Source: an uncultured Candidatus Melainabacteria bacterium (GTDB lineage: Bacteria; Cyanobacteriota; Vampirovibrionia; Gastranaerophilales; Gastranaerophilaceae). From it: DNA of 64,000 nucleotides. This document shows, one piece after another, positions 1 through 8,692 of the stretch. The stretch spans positions 1 through 64,000 of the forward strand of contig CAKVIC010000013.1 of assembly GCA_934754655.1 (NCBI GenBank). The letters run 5' to 3'. The notes under the pieces were generated by a model. That model did no database searches and was not told where the DNA came from. It saw only the letters and a list, made by a program, of their open reading frames with translations. Within the stretch, counting starts at the first letter, position 1, and the number at the start of each line of letters is the position of its first letter. The translations under genes were made by a program, and so were the position numbers.

Positions 1-28
1 CATCAAAATGCCGCCCTGACTCTATATC

Positions 29-616
29 TTAATCAAGAATTAATTCATCGCCTTTATCTATTTTTATGTCATCAAAACTCATTTTTAAAGATTCTAAATC
101 ACATCGATAAGGGTTTACAATCGGATTGCTTAATAACCATTCATCTCTTGTTGATGAATATGCAACATGTGCCGGAACTTTTTTTGTTCCTCTAAATTGA
201 GAAAATGGTATTTCAAATTTTTTCATAAAATTAACAAAATTTTGAAAAAGAGTATCACTAAATTGTGAATACATGTTATTTTTTTGTGAACCGACTAAAA
301 AACCTCGCGTATCAAAACTTGCGACATTGAAATTTTTTAGAATAAAATCTTCAATTTTGGAAAAATTTTTGTTTTTTTCTATTGATGGACAAATGTGTAA
401 CATCAAAACATCTTTGCCATTTGTTAAACCGCAAAGTGTGCAATCAATGATATTTGTAGAAAAAGCGTTTTTGTCTTTTACACTTTCAGCCAATGTCCAT
501 GGTGATTTTACCTCAACTTTTTCGCCCATTCTACCTATTATTTCGCGGTATTCCAAATAATTTATTGGACGGATTTTTGACTTAAATTGAAGGTTATTGT
601 TAGTATTTATTTGCAT
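29..616 (-). CDS. Hypothetical protein with a YfiH/CNF1-like Cys-His motif
   Basis: A 195-residue soluble protein that I do not recognise as a named family. It has no signal peptide or membrane segment. The short polar N-terminus leading to 'LQFKSK' resembles the leaders of several other hypothetical proteins here. The best functional hint is Asp58-Cys59 followed by a Gly-rich turn and His74, reminiscent of the Cys/His pair of CNF1/CheD/YfiH-type cysteine hydrolases; this is inference from one motif. It starts 13 bp after the tandem-HNH gene ends and probably shares its transcript. The ATG at 616 gives the expected N-terminus. Confidence 0.7.
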   Translation of the reverse strand: MQINTNNNLQFKSKIRPINYLEYREIIGRMGEKVEVKSPWTLAESVKDKNAFSTNIIDCTLCGLTNGKDVLMLHICPSIEKNKNFSKIEDFILKNFNVASFDTRGFLVGSQKNNMYSQFSDTLFQNFVNFMKKFEIPFSQFRGTKKVPAHVAYSSTRDEWLLSNPIVNPYRCDLESLKMSFDDIKIDKGDELILD

Positions 617-629
617 AAAATTCCTTTTT

Positions 630-2738
630 TTAAAAATGATTGTTGCAATGTTTTCTGTTAATTTGCCTAATGTTATTTTGACAAGGAGCTTTTGCTTTGT
701 GGTTAAGTCTTGTTACATTAACAGATATTGATTTTAATTCTGAAGATTCTTCTTTAAGTGCATTCAAAACTGCAATCGGATACCATTTTTTGTTATGTAA
801 AACAGAGTTTTTGTCGTTAACTTGAGTTATTAAATCATTAATATATTTTTGAAGATTTTGTTTAACCGTTATAGAATCATTTTGCCTTATAAAGTTTGTT
901 AAAGAATCTGTTCCAATTTCGTTATTACATTTTGAAGAAACCAAAATATAATTTCCGAGCTTGTCATTGCCACCTTTTTTAGGTGGAATGATGAATTTTA
1001 CTTTTGCCACGGAAGAATTTAACAAATTTTTTGCAATTTCATAATGGCTTCGCCAAGCATTATCTGTAATAAATGCATCAACATTATTTTGAGTTGATGG
1101 TAGTTCTGAACAAATTTCAATTATTTTTTCAAGATTCTGATTATTTTCCTTAAGATTTATTCGCTTTAAATTTGTAATGAAACGTTCTTTATGAAAATTG
1201 CCATCATTTAAAATATACAAAGTATTGTTAAATAAATTATTAACCTGTGTTTTAAGATTTTCTGGCAAATTTGGAATGAATTTTTTCGCGTTGAATAAAA
1301 CTTTTTTTTGTGTTGGAATAAGTTTTTTGCTTGATTCGTGTTTTAAATTTTGTAAAATTATATGAAAATCATTAGATTTATTCGCATTTTCTTTTAAAAT
1401 TTCAAAAACTTGATTTTCAATTTCGTGCAAATAATTTTTGTTTTGAAACTGTGTTAAAAATTTTATTGCGGATTCTGAATTTGTTTTTTGAGCGAGCTGT
1501 TTATAAATTTTTTCAGCTTTTTGTGGTGAAATAAGTGGCTTGCGAGTAAAAGCGCAACACATATCATCGGCAAAACCAAACATGAAACCCATGCCATGAG
1601 TCATTTCAGAATTTATATGTTTTGGATTTGCAGTTTGGTTGACTTTATCAATATGATTGATTTTTGCAAGCTCCTTTCGTGGCGCAAATTTTTCAATAGA
1701 ATTTGTTAATTCCGGCGCTTCTTCACACAAATTTTCTGCAAGAAGCTTGATATAATTAGTTTTTTTGTAAAGATTAGATTTTTTATTTTTTGTCAAATCT
1801 CGTAAATTATATAAATAATCTTGTATTGAATATTTTGTACGGTAGCCGTTGCCAAACTTTAAATACTGACTTAAAGATAGATTATGCTTTTGTTTTAAAG
1901 ATTTTTTTGAAACTAATAAATAATTTGATAAACGTTCTTTGTTTTCATTTTCTTGAATAGTTATATTATCGATATCTGCAATAGCTGGTTGCAAGAGCTT
2001 TTGAGCAATTTTTCTGTGTGAAAGTTTAGCGTTTTTAACAATAAATGCATCAAGGTTATTGTTTTCGTCAGGCAGATTAAAAATTATTTCACCAATCTCG
2101 TTAATAAATTTTTGTTCAGAATTATCTACTGCAAGTTCGTCTAAATTTTTGAGCAAACTATATTTATCAAAATTTCCGTTTTTAATATCCTTTAGTGATT
2201 GTTGAGTAATTGGCATTGCTGCTGATTTTAGGTTTTCTGAAAAACATTTTATTCGTTTTAGAATTCGTTTATATTCGCTTAAATATTTTTTAGATAAATT
2301 TGATTTAGCACTTGGATACATTTTTTGTAAAATTGTTTTGAAATCATTATTTTCTTCACTTTGAGATTTAAAAATACTAAAAATTTCTGATTCTAATGAG
2401 TGAAAATATCCATTTTGAGCGTATTTATCAAGAAATTCAATTGCAGATTTTGCAGAAGTTTTTTTGTCTAAAATTTTAAAAATTTTACCTGAAATATAGG
2501 GTGAAATAAGTTTTTTACCACTGTAAGCACAATTCAATTTGTCAGAATTTTTTAACAAAATATTTGCTCGTTGATTCATTTTAAAAGTAAATGTAGCATA
2601 ATTAATATTAAAAGGAACTGTAAGAAGCTCTTTGTTATCAATGGGTTTATTGTCAGACACACGTTTATTTTTGCAAATATTATTTGATTTCAATTGAATC
2701 GGACTATTTAATAAATTTATGTTGTTAATAATTTTCAT
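630..2738 (-). CDS. Large hypothetical protein with two degenerate HNH-like modules
   Basis: About 702 residues from the ATG at 2738, which has a purine-rich AGAAAG upstream; a GTG at 2789 would add 17 residues but has no ribosome site. Numbering below is from the GTG. The protein contains two homologous halves, roughly 60-365 and 393-700. Each begins with a Cys-containing 'CAYSGKKLIS' or 'CCAFTRKPLIS' element and ends in a segment shaped like an HNH core. In repeat 2 this reads FIIPPKKGG, then N613-Y-I-L-V, then C621-N. The catalytic DH of true HNH nucleases is lost (KF in repeat 2, DN in repeat 1), so nuclease activity is unlikely. The role may be binding or structural. It lies upstream of the 195-residue gene on the same strand. 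The HNH assignment is inferred from motif order. Confidence 0.75.
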   Translation of the reverse strand: MKIINNINLLNSPIQLKSNNICKNKRVSDNKPIDNKELLTVPFNINYATFTFKMNQRANILLKNSDKLNCAYSGKKLISPYISGKIFKILDKKTSAKSAIEFLDKYAQNGYFHSLESEIFSIFKSQSEENNDFKTILQKMYPSAKSNLSKKYLSEYKRILKRIKCFSENLKSAAMPITQQSLKDIKNGNFDKYSLLKNLDELAVDNSEQKFINEIGEIIFNLPDENNNLDAFIVKNAKLSHRKIAQKLLQPAIADIDNITIQENENKERLSNYLLVSKKSLKQKHNLSLSQYLKFGNGYRTKYSIQDYLYNLRDLTKNKKSNLYKKTNYIKLLAENLCEEAPELTNSIEKFAPRKELAKINHIDKVNQTANPKHINSEMTHGMGFMFGFADDMCCAFTRKPLISPQKAEKIYKQLAQKTNSESAIKFLTQFQNKNYLHEIENQVFEILKENANKSNDFHIILQNLKHESSKKLIPTQKKVLFNAKKFIPNLPENLKTQVNNLFNNTLYILNDGNFHKERFITNLKRINLKENNQNLEKIIEICSELPSTQNNVDAFITDNAWRSHYEIAKNLLNSSVAKVKFIIPPKKGGNDKLGNYILVSSKCNNEIGTDSLTNFIRQNDSITVKQNLQKYINDLITQVNDKNSVLHNKKWYPIAVLNALKEESSELKSISVNVTRLNHKAKAPCQNNIRQINRKHCNNHF

Positions 2739-2924
2739 AAAACACTTTCTTTTTTTTATAAGAAAGCGTGTAATAAATTTTTTGAACACTATACTAAAAA
2801 AAATGTTACATTTCGCAATAAAAATGTGATTTCAGGTTTGTTTTTTGAGTGTATTATAAAAAGTATCATTTTTGTAGTTTAATGCAAGTTATTGTTAAAA
2901 ATTTGCGGTTACGTGCAAGTTTTT

Positions 2925-3105
2925 CTTGTCATCCTGAATTTATTTCATTTATTCCAAACGCCCCCAAAGTATTTATTTTTCCTGTCATCCTGAATTTATT
3001 TCAGGATCTGACCAGTAAACAAAGTGATATTCAAGTAAATCGTTTGCTTGGCGCAAGGTTCAACGTCGTTGAGATGCTGAAACGAGTGATTCAAGATAAA
3101 AAACA
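2925..3105. repeat. Dispersed palindromic repeat cluster
   Basis: Two copies of the imperfect palindrome TCATCCTGAATTTATTTCA (2929 and 2985), then GCTTGGCGCAAGGTT and the GAGATGCTGAAACGAGTGA block. The same elements recur near 3.6, 4.5, 10.4, 29.6, 30.4, 40.8, 41.6 and 51.5 kb, in both orientations. An open frame across it (2849-3238) has no homology signal and simply translates the repeat, so it is not called as a gene. Confidence 0.85.
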
Positions 3106-3205
3106 CGTCCGCAAATCCGCCTCTTGGATTTGCTCCGCGCGCCCGTACCCGCCATCGGCGGGGCGGGAGTTTCGCCTTTGTGGCTCCGCCACAGTCGACT
3201 CAATC
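3106..3205. other. GC-rich island of small hairpins
   Basis: About 100 bp of strikingly GC-rich DNA (well over half G+C by eye) in a background near 30%. It has three tight stem-loops: GCAAATCC/GGATTTGC (3111-3133), CCCGCC/GGCGGG (3148-3162) and GTGGC/GCCAC (3180-3192). It abuts the dispersed repeat. It is either a captured foreign fragment or a palindromic element of another family. No promoter or T-run marks it as a terminator. Confidence 0.6.
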
Positions 3206-3256
3206 TGTTCGCCAAACGGATTATCAGATAAATATTAATTGCGTTATAATATTTAT

Positions 3257-3499
3257 ATGAGGGCATTTGAAACTATATTAAATTTAATAATTATTATGGG
3301 CATTATTTTTTTACTTTCTCCATTTATTTTTGTATATTCTTATCTTACAGATGATAAAGATACTTGCTTGGACATAAGTGTTTGCAAAGAAGGATTACCT
3401 TTAAATATTGAAGGAGAAAAAATAATTGTAAATGAACAAACTTGTAAAGAATACAATGGCATTTGGTACTCAGATAAAAAAGCCTGCCACTTCAAATAA
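3257..3499 (+). CDS. Small membrane-anchored Cys-containing protein
   Basis: About 80 residues from the ATG at 3257; a TTG at 3239 would add six residues. The N-terminal half is a hydrophobic segment (residues about 6-28), followed by a short tail with four Cys (CLDISVC, later TCKEYNGIWYSDKKAC), which suggests an anchored, exported, possibly disulfide-bonded domain. A TATAAT sits at 3244-3249, only 7 bp before the ATG, so the transcript may be almost leaderless; no Shine-Dalgarno sequence is seen. Family unknown. It is an isolated gene between repeats. Confidence 0.55.
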   Translation: MRAFETILNLIIIMGIIFLLSPFIFVYSYLTDDKDTCLDISVCKEGLPLNIEGEKIIVNEQTCKEYNGIWYSDKKACHFK

Positions 3500-3559
3500 T
3501 TAGATTTATATCAATATATAAATTCAAGGTTTGTTTAATGAACAGAATTTTATGTAAGT

Positions 3560-3775
3560 AATTTACTTCGTGCAAGGTTCTGTGCCGGTGAGATGCTGAA
3601 ACGAGTGACTCATGACAAATTGTTTTATCGCAAATTCGCGGTTATTTTCCTGTCATCCTGAATTTATTTCAGGATCTGACAAGTGAACGTGGAGTAATTC
3701 CGGTAGATTATTTGCTTAACGCAAGGTTTTACATCGGTGAGATGCTGAAACGAGTGACTCATGACAAAAAAACAC
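3560..3775. repeat. Dispersed repeat cluster preceding cassette copy 1
   Basis: Contains GTGCAAGGTTCTGTGCCGG with GAGATGCTGAAACGAGTGAC, then TCATCCTGAATTTATTTCA with GTAGATTATTTGCTTAACGC, and a second GAGATGCTGAAACGAGTGAC. The block orders match those at 40.8 kb and, inverted, at 10.4 kb. The repeat runs directly into the first cassette and supplies the ATG used by its plus-strand frame. Confidence 0.85.
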
Positions 3776-4063
3776 AATTTGCGCAAAGGCTCTATGCCGG
3801 CAAGGGCATTAACAAGAACGCCTAAATTAGGTGTTTTAGCTCTTGGTGCTGTTGAAGGCATAGATGTTTTATCAGATGTTGCAAATGGCGAAAACATTTT
3901 TGAAACAACAGCAAAATCTGCGACTAATTTATTAGGCTCAATTACATTATCAGGTTACTGTGGAGCGATTGGATCTAAAATGTTTGGAGTTACCGGTTCT
4001 ATGTTAGGAACAGGTATTGGAAATCTTGCTAATAGTAAATTAAGTAATATGTTATTTGATTAA
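3761..4063 (+). CDS. Cassette copy 1: Gly-rich hydrophobic protein fragment
   Basis: The 100-codon frame has two parts. The first 14 or so residues are translated dispersed repeat. The rest, beginning 'RALTRTPKLGVLALGAVEG', recurs at 29.7 and 40.9 kb with high identity. The conserved part contains 'GSITLSGYCGAIGSKMFG' and a Gly-rich C-terminus, resembling the membrane-associated C-terminal end of a larger protein. Because the other two copies have no ATG, this is probably a 3' gene fragment that acquired a start from the repeat. The stop codon overlaps the stop of the convergent gene by 4 bp. Function unknown. Confidence 0.5.
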   Translation: MTKKHNLRKGSMPARALTRTPKLGVLALGAVEGIDVLSDVANGENIFETTAKSATNLLGSITLSGYCGAIGSKMFGVTGSMLGTGIGNLANSKLSNMLFD

Positions 4064-4380
4064 TAGTTTTTAATATAATTGTATCTAATTTTAAAAAAAT
4101 TTGTACTTTCTTTATTTACCCATTTAAGTACCGCACTCATAGTGTCTAAAGCATCTTGTTTTGATATAACACTCCAAACAACATCATCAGTTAACCATTC
4201 AAACCATTCTGATGTGACAGTTTTTCTATTTTTGTACATCTTTTCTGCCATATCATAATATTTTTGATTGACTTTTTTGAAAGCTAATTGGTTGTTAGAA
4301 ATGCTAGTATGCTCGCTGTCGTTGCGTTTTGCGCTGTACAAGTTTTGATTTTTTATTGCAGGATTAAACCCAATTTTCAT
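4060..4380 (-). CDS. Cassette copy 1: 106-residue hypothetical protein
   Basis: A small soluble protein with an intact start region: GAGGGGTG Shine-Dalgarno before the ATG and an extended -10 (TGATATAAT) further upstream. Paralogues lie at 29984-30304 and 41156-41479. The first 36 or so residues (MKIGFNPAIKNQNLY then a polar stretch to QLAFKK) are nearly identical in all three, while the C-terminal two thirds diverge. It is always convergent with the Gly-rich fragment. No known domain is recognised. A toxin, immunity or effector role is possible but is speculation. Confidence 0.75.
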   Translation of the reverse strand: MKIGFNPAIKNQNLYSAKRNDSEHTSISNNQLAFKKVNQKYYDMAEKMYKNRKTVTSEWFEWLTDDVVWSVISKQDALDTMSAVLKWVNKESTNFFKIRYNYIKNY

Positions 4381-4449
4381 TAATACACCCCTCGTTTGTT
4401 TTTTTAATACAAGAATTATATCATAAAATGGTTATAATAAATAGCATGT

Positions 4450-4503
4450 TTACTTAGTGTAAGGTTCTGTATCTAACCAGTGAACAAAGGAATATGACAA
4501 GTG
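4450..4503. repeat. Partial dispersed repeat flanking cassette copy 1
   Basis: Degenerate remnant: TTACTTAGTGTAAGGTTCTG, then ACCAGTGAACAAAGG, then TGACAAGTG. It marks the right-hand border of the first cassette, mirroring the repeat on its left. Confidence 0.6.
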
Positions 4504-4504
4504 A

Positions 4505-6517
4505 TTATTGGCAATTATATTTAATTCCAACAGCTTCGTAAATATAGCGTTTTTCAATATTTTGTTTAACTTTAATAAACGTCATAAGATTTGTCAGTTC
4601 GGGATTATTTTTAATTGTGTTAAAAATAATATCCAAATTTTGAAACATTTCAGAGCTAGTTAAATATGGTTTTGATAAAGCTTTGTTAATTATAAAATTA
4701 ATTTTGCGCAAAATTTGCTCATTATATTTACAATCAAGTTGCTTAAAAATCTTTTGTGTAACAGCGTTATTCCATTGATTAAGTTTTTCTTGAGTAATAC
4801 AAGATATTAAATTTATAAATTTTGTCATTTCTTCTTGATTTGAAATCTTTTGCAAACCATTAAGTACACGAATTCTTTTTATAATAGAAAAATTTTTAAA
4901 TAGATTCGCATTGATAAAATCAGCTGTTCGTAATTTTCGATTTAATAAGTTTTTGTTTTCATCAGATAAATTTTCTTGTAAATTAGAAACATCTTTCATA
5001 AAATTCTCAAACATTTTTGGGTCAGATAAAAATGCGACTTCTGTCGTTTTAGTGCCAACTACATCAAGCGTTTTTATAAGTGCTTCACTGTTTAGAAGCT
5101 TAAATACTGATTTTAGCATTGCTAAAGAGATTGCATTTGATACAAATTTTTTATTACCAAAAACATTTTTTAAAAATGTTTGATGCATTTTTACAATATC
5201 ATCATTTTGAGATTCCGCGTAAGCGTTGATAAGTGTGGTATTTTCTAAAAAAAGCGGATGCTCTGCTAAATTTCGTTTAGCGATATTTTTCCAGTTTTTT
5301 GTTGGATAGTTCAAAATTTGCGGAAACTTTTTTATGATTCCAGAATCAATTGCTTCAAGAATAAAATCTTCACCGCCGTTAAAAATTTGTAAAATTGGGA
5401 TAATGTATTTACTTGCAACTTTTTTGTCATAAAGCTTTTGAGCCAATGAAAGATTTTCTTTATTTACGCAATATACAGTCTTTATGAGGTTTTTAGTTAA
5501 AAAACGATTGTCTGCGTATGCTTTTTTAGCAAATTCCAAATTATCGTTAGCAGTAACCATCAAAAAATTAGCTGCCCTATCTTGTCGAAAATCTTTATTC
5601 TTATATAAAATTTCAGCCAAATCCATGTTTTGAGAATCTGCATATCGCAAGAATTTTGCGGTTTTAAAAACCTGTGAAGTTTTTCCGGAAAATTCATTAT
5701 TCGCATAAAGTTTTTGGGCAAATTCAATATTTTCATTATTTGTAGCGCCTAAAACCAAGGTGAAACATTCTTTAGGGAAATTTTTATCTGCATAAAGTTT
5801 TTTTGCAAGTTCAATATCATCCTTAAAAGTTAATGCAAGAATATTTACGACTTCTCTTTTATTGTAATTTTTGTCATAACAAAGTGTTTTAGCAAATTCA
5901 ATATTATCTTTATGAGTTGCATCTAAAATGCCTGCAATGTGTTTTTTAGGGAATTCTTTATCTGTGCAGAGTTTATAAGCCAAGGAAAAATTTTCTTCGT
6001 TTGTTGCGTTTAAAATTTCTGAAATCTTGTCTTGCGGAAAATCTTTGTCGCTACAAATTTTTTCAGCTAATTTGACGTTGTTTTTAAAAGTATTTATTAA
6101 AATATCTGCAATATATTTTTTTTCAAAATCTTTGTTGCTACAAATTTTATTAATAAGCTCATACTTAAATTCTGAAGCATTTGATATTATATTAGAAGTT
6201 AATTCTTGCGAAAATTTATTTTTTCTGCATATTTCCAAGATTTTAAAAATATATTTTGTTTCTTTAAAATCTTTTTTTAATTTATTAATTTTATTAATTA
6301 AACTTAATGGTTCTTGTTTTTTAGGCATGTTGTGAACGCTATGTTGATAGCTATCGCGCTCATTCATTATCTTTTTGATTAAAGCATATTCATTTTTGTT
6401 TGACATAAATTGCTTGAATCTAAATTTTTTAATTTGTGGCAAAACAATTTGTTTTTGAAAACGATTTTGAATCTGCAATTTTGGGTTTAAAATTTTATTA
6501 TTAATAGGTTTTAGCAC
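4505..6517 (-). CDS. Alpha-helical tandem-repeat protein
   Basis: A 670-residue protein from a GTG start with a good GAGGAAT ribosome site 7 nt upstream. Residues about 90-390 are built of eight to ten repeats of 32-35 residues with the pattern 'NxxLAxKLYADKxFPK..I..ILxATxxE', predicted to form a helical solenoid, followed by a non-repetitive helical C-terminus. There is no signal peptide or transmembrane segment. The N-terminus is short, basic and polar, as in other large proteins of this window. Probably a protein-interaction scaffold or secreted effector; no named family is recognised. Confidence 0.75.
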   Translation of the reverse strand: MLKPINNKILNPKLQIQNRFQKQIVLPQIKKFRFKQFMSNKNEYALIKKIMNERDSYQHSVHNMPKKQEPLSLINKINKLKKDFKETKYIFKILEICRKNKFSQELTSNIISNASEFKYELINKICSNKDFEKKYIADILINTFKNNVKLAEKICSDKDFPQDKISEILNATNEENFSLAYKLCTDKEFPKKHIAGILDATHKDNIEFAKTLCYDKNYNKREVVNILALTFKDDIELAKKLYADKNFPKECFTLVLGATNNENIEFAQKLYANNEFSGKTSQVFKTAKFLRYADSQNMDLAEILYKNKDFRQDRAANFLMVTANDNLEFAKKAYADNRFLTKNLIKTVYCVNKENLSLAQKLYDKKVASKYIIPILQIFNGGEDFILEAIDSGIIKKFPQILNYPTKNWKNIAKRNLAEHPLFLENTTLINAYAESQNDDIVKMHQTFLKNVFGNKKFVSNAISLAMLKSVFKLLNSEALIKTLDVVGTKTTEVAFLSDPKMFENFMKDVSNLQENLSDENKNLLNRKLRTADFINANLFKNFSIIKRIRVLNGLQKISNQEEMTKFINLISCITQEKLNQWNNAVTQKIFKQLDCKYNEQILRKINFIINKALSKPYLTSSEMFQNLDIIFNTIKNNPELTNLMTFIKVKQNIEKRYIYEAVGIKYNCQ

Positions 6518-6688
6518 TTTTATTCCTCATTTTATATTTAATATAAATCGCGTAAAATAAAAATTTGTCGGTTGAGGTGAAATGTTTTAACAAAAATTAA
6601 CAAAAAGAGGATGGGTGGATTCAAAAAGAGGGTGCAGTTCAAACGTTCAAAACTTTTTATTTTATTATCACATCATTCATTCGTAGGG

Positions 6689-6717
6689 TTGAAATCTTCA
6701 ACTTAATGAGTTATAAT
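6689..6717 (+). promoter_or_regulatory. Sigma-70-type promoter for fliD
   Basis: TTGAAA (6689-6694), a 17-bp spacer, then a perfect TATAAT (6712-6717), about 38 bp before the fliD ATG. An AAAAAAGGA ribosome site follows. A sigma-28 sequence was looked for here and is absent. Confidence 0.7.
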
Positions 6718-6755
6718 CTATATATACTGGTATATACTAAAAAAGGATTTAATGT

Positions 6756-8504
6756 ATGTCTATTTCATTCAGCGGATTGGCTTCAGGTCTTGATACTTCA
6801 ACATGGGTAACAGAACTTGTTAAAGCAAAACAAACAAAAGTAACTTCATTAAAAAATGAGTTAAGTAGTATAAAAACGATTAAAAATACTGTTTCATCTA
6901 CAAAAACAGCATTTACAGCATTAAGAACAGCTTTAGAGAAATTTACAGATGCAAAGTTTGGCGGTAAATTTGACTTGTTTACTCAAAATAGCGCCAAATC
7001 TTCTGATACAAATATATTTACAGTAACCGCAGATTCTAATGCTGCGCGTCAAAGTTATGATATTATAGTCAATCAATTAGCAACTTGCACAAAAGCAGTT
7101 TCAATGAACCCTGCAAGTGCTTTGGCTGATGACAATACAACTCTTAAATCATTAGGAGTTACAGAGGGAAGTTTTTCTGTTTATGTAGACGGAGTAAAAA
7201 CTTCTATAAATATTGTCGAAGATACAACATTAGGTGATTTGAAACAAGATTTGGCAGGTGCTGGCATTACGATGTCAAATGATACAGACGGTTTGATAAA
7301 ATTAGAAGCAACGAATGGAACATCAAGCATAAATATTGGTGCGACAAATGATAAATCTAATTTGATGTCTTTATTTAGTTTAACTCGTCAAGCCGATGGT
7401 ACTTATAAATCAATGAATGCTATGTACAAGGCGTCAACTTCTTCTAAATTAACAGATGCTGATGCAGGTTTTGCACAACAAATTACACAGGGTACATTTA
7501 CTATTGGTGATGCAGAATTTACGATTGATGAGAATACAACATTATCATCAATAATTTCTGCAATAAATAATAATAGCAAAGCTCAAGCTTATGCGCATTG
7601 GGATGATACAAATGGCAAACTTATCATAAATTCTACAACAGAAGGAGCTTCTTATATAAATATTGAAGCAGGTACAAGTAATTTTACTGATGTTATGGGA
7701 TTTACATCTTCTCAATGGGATGCAGATGGAAATGTTGTTTCTTCAACTTTATTGAATAACGCACAAGAATTAGGACAAAATGCATTGTTATCAATAAACG
7801 GAACAAATATAACTTCAACCTCTAATAAAGTAACGTCTGATGTTTCAAGACTTGCAGGTGTAACTATTGACTTGAATAAAGTTAGCGAAGAAGATGATAA
7901 CGGTGTTAAGAAATCAACGAAATTGAGCGTAGAACAAGATTCTACAGAATTGATTAATGCAGTAAAATCTTTTATTGAAGAATACAATAATACGATGTCA
8001 AAAATTGATGAAGTAACAGCAAATGGTGCAGATTTACAACGTGAGACAACGCTTTCAAGTTTTAAAAATACAATGCGAACTTTTGCAACGAGTCGTAACG
8101 ACACTAATGGTGGCGATTATATGTTATTGTCTCAAATTGGAATTTCAACGGGCAAAGCAGATTCGTCAAATCTATCGACTGATACTGATAAATTGCAGTT
8201 AGATGAAAAAGCTTTGAAAAAAGCCTTGGAAGAGAATCCGGAATCAGTAAAAGCTCTTTTGGCTGGTGACAATGGTGTTTTGAGCCATATTGAAGATTCA
8301 GTTGAGCAAATGTTGCAAGCAACTACAGGATTTTTTGATGTAAAAACATCGACTTTGGATTCTGATATTAAAAAAATGGAAGAAAAAATTACTAAACAGC
8401 AAACTAAAATTAATTCATATCAAAAACAATTAGAAAACAAATTTAGCCAAATGGAATTAGTAATTTCAAAAATGCAACAAAATTATAGTTCATTCTTAAG
8501 CTAA
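6756..8504 (+). CDS. fliD: Flagellar filament capping protein FliD
   Basis: FliD (HAP2) caps the growing flagellar filament and promotes flagellin folding. The 582-residue length is typical. The N-terminus 'ISFSGLASGLDTSTWVTEL' is the diagnostic FliD_N signature, followed by an N-terminal heptad region. The middle (about 100-335) is variable and Ser/Thr/Asn-rich. The C-terminal FliD_C domain ends in a long coiled coil (KKMEEKITKQQTKINSYQKQ) and 'MQQNYSSFLS'. No other flagellar structural gene is in the window, so this copy is isolated. Start fixed by AAAGGA 5 nt before the ATG. Identity is firm; whether the organism is flagellated cannot be told from here. Confidence 0.92.
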   Translation: MSISFSGLASGLDTSTWVTELVKAKQTKVTSLKNELSSIKTIKNTVSSTKTAFTALRTALEKFTDAKFGGKFDLFTQNSAKSSDTNIFTVTADSNAARQSYDIIVNQLATCTKAVSMNPASALADDNTTLKSLGVTEGSFSVYVDGVKTSINIVEDTTLGDLKQDLAGAGITMSNDTDGLIKLEATNGTSSINIGATNDKSNLMSLFSLTRQADGTYKSMNAMYKASTSSKLTDADAGFAQQITQGTFTIGDAEFTIDENTTLSSIISAINNNSKAQAYAHWDDTNGKLIINSTTEGASYINIEAGTSNFTDVMGFTSSQWDADGNVVSSTLLNNAQELGQNALLSINGTNITSTSNKVTSDVSRLAGVTIDLNKVSEEDDNGVKKSTKLSVEQDSTELINAVKSFIEEYNNTMSKIDEVTANGADLQRETTLSSFKNTMRTFATSRNDTNGGDYMLLSQIGISTGKADSSNLSTDTDKLQLDEKALKKALEENPESVKALLAGDNGVLSHIEDSVEQMLQATTGFFDVKTSTLDSDIKKMEEKITKQQTKINSYQKQLENKFSQMELVISKMQQNYSSFLS

Positions 8505-8587
8505 TTACTTGCTGTTGAAATAATTGTTAGTTACTTGAAACTTGTCAAAGGTTACTTTGAGATGACAGGAAATACAAATCTTCCTAC

Positions 8588-8616
8588 TTGTGTAACCTTC
8601 GTAATTATGGTATAAT
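8588..8616 (+). promoter_or_regulatory. Extended -10 promoter for the prepilin/S74 fusion gene
   Basis: TTGTGT (8588-8593), 17 bp, TATAAT (8611-8616) preceded by TGG, giving an extended -10. The gene start lies 76 bp downstream with GAGG as ribosome site. Confidence 0.65.
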
Positions 8617-8692
8617 TATATATATTAATTATATCAACTTTTGGCATTGCTGGAGAGAGTTGAAAATAGATTCAAAATGAGGATATACGTAT

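Noticed and set aside
1..28. CAT at 1-3, a possible minus-strand start running off the window, with AGGGCGG upstream
   Set aside because: Only one codon is visible, so nothing about the gene can be supported.
2849..3238. A 129-codon open frame on the plus strand
   Set aside because: It translates the dispersed repeat and the GC-rich hairpins, has no ribosome site and shows the 'VILNLFQDL'-type peptides typical of spurious repeat ORFs.
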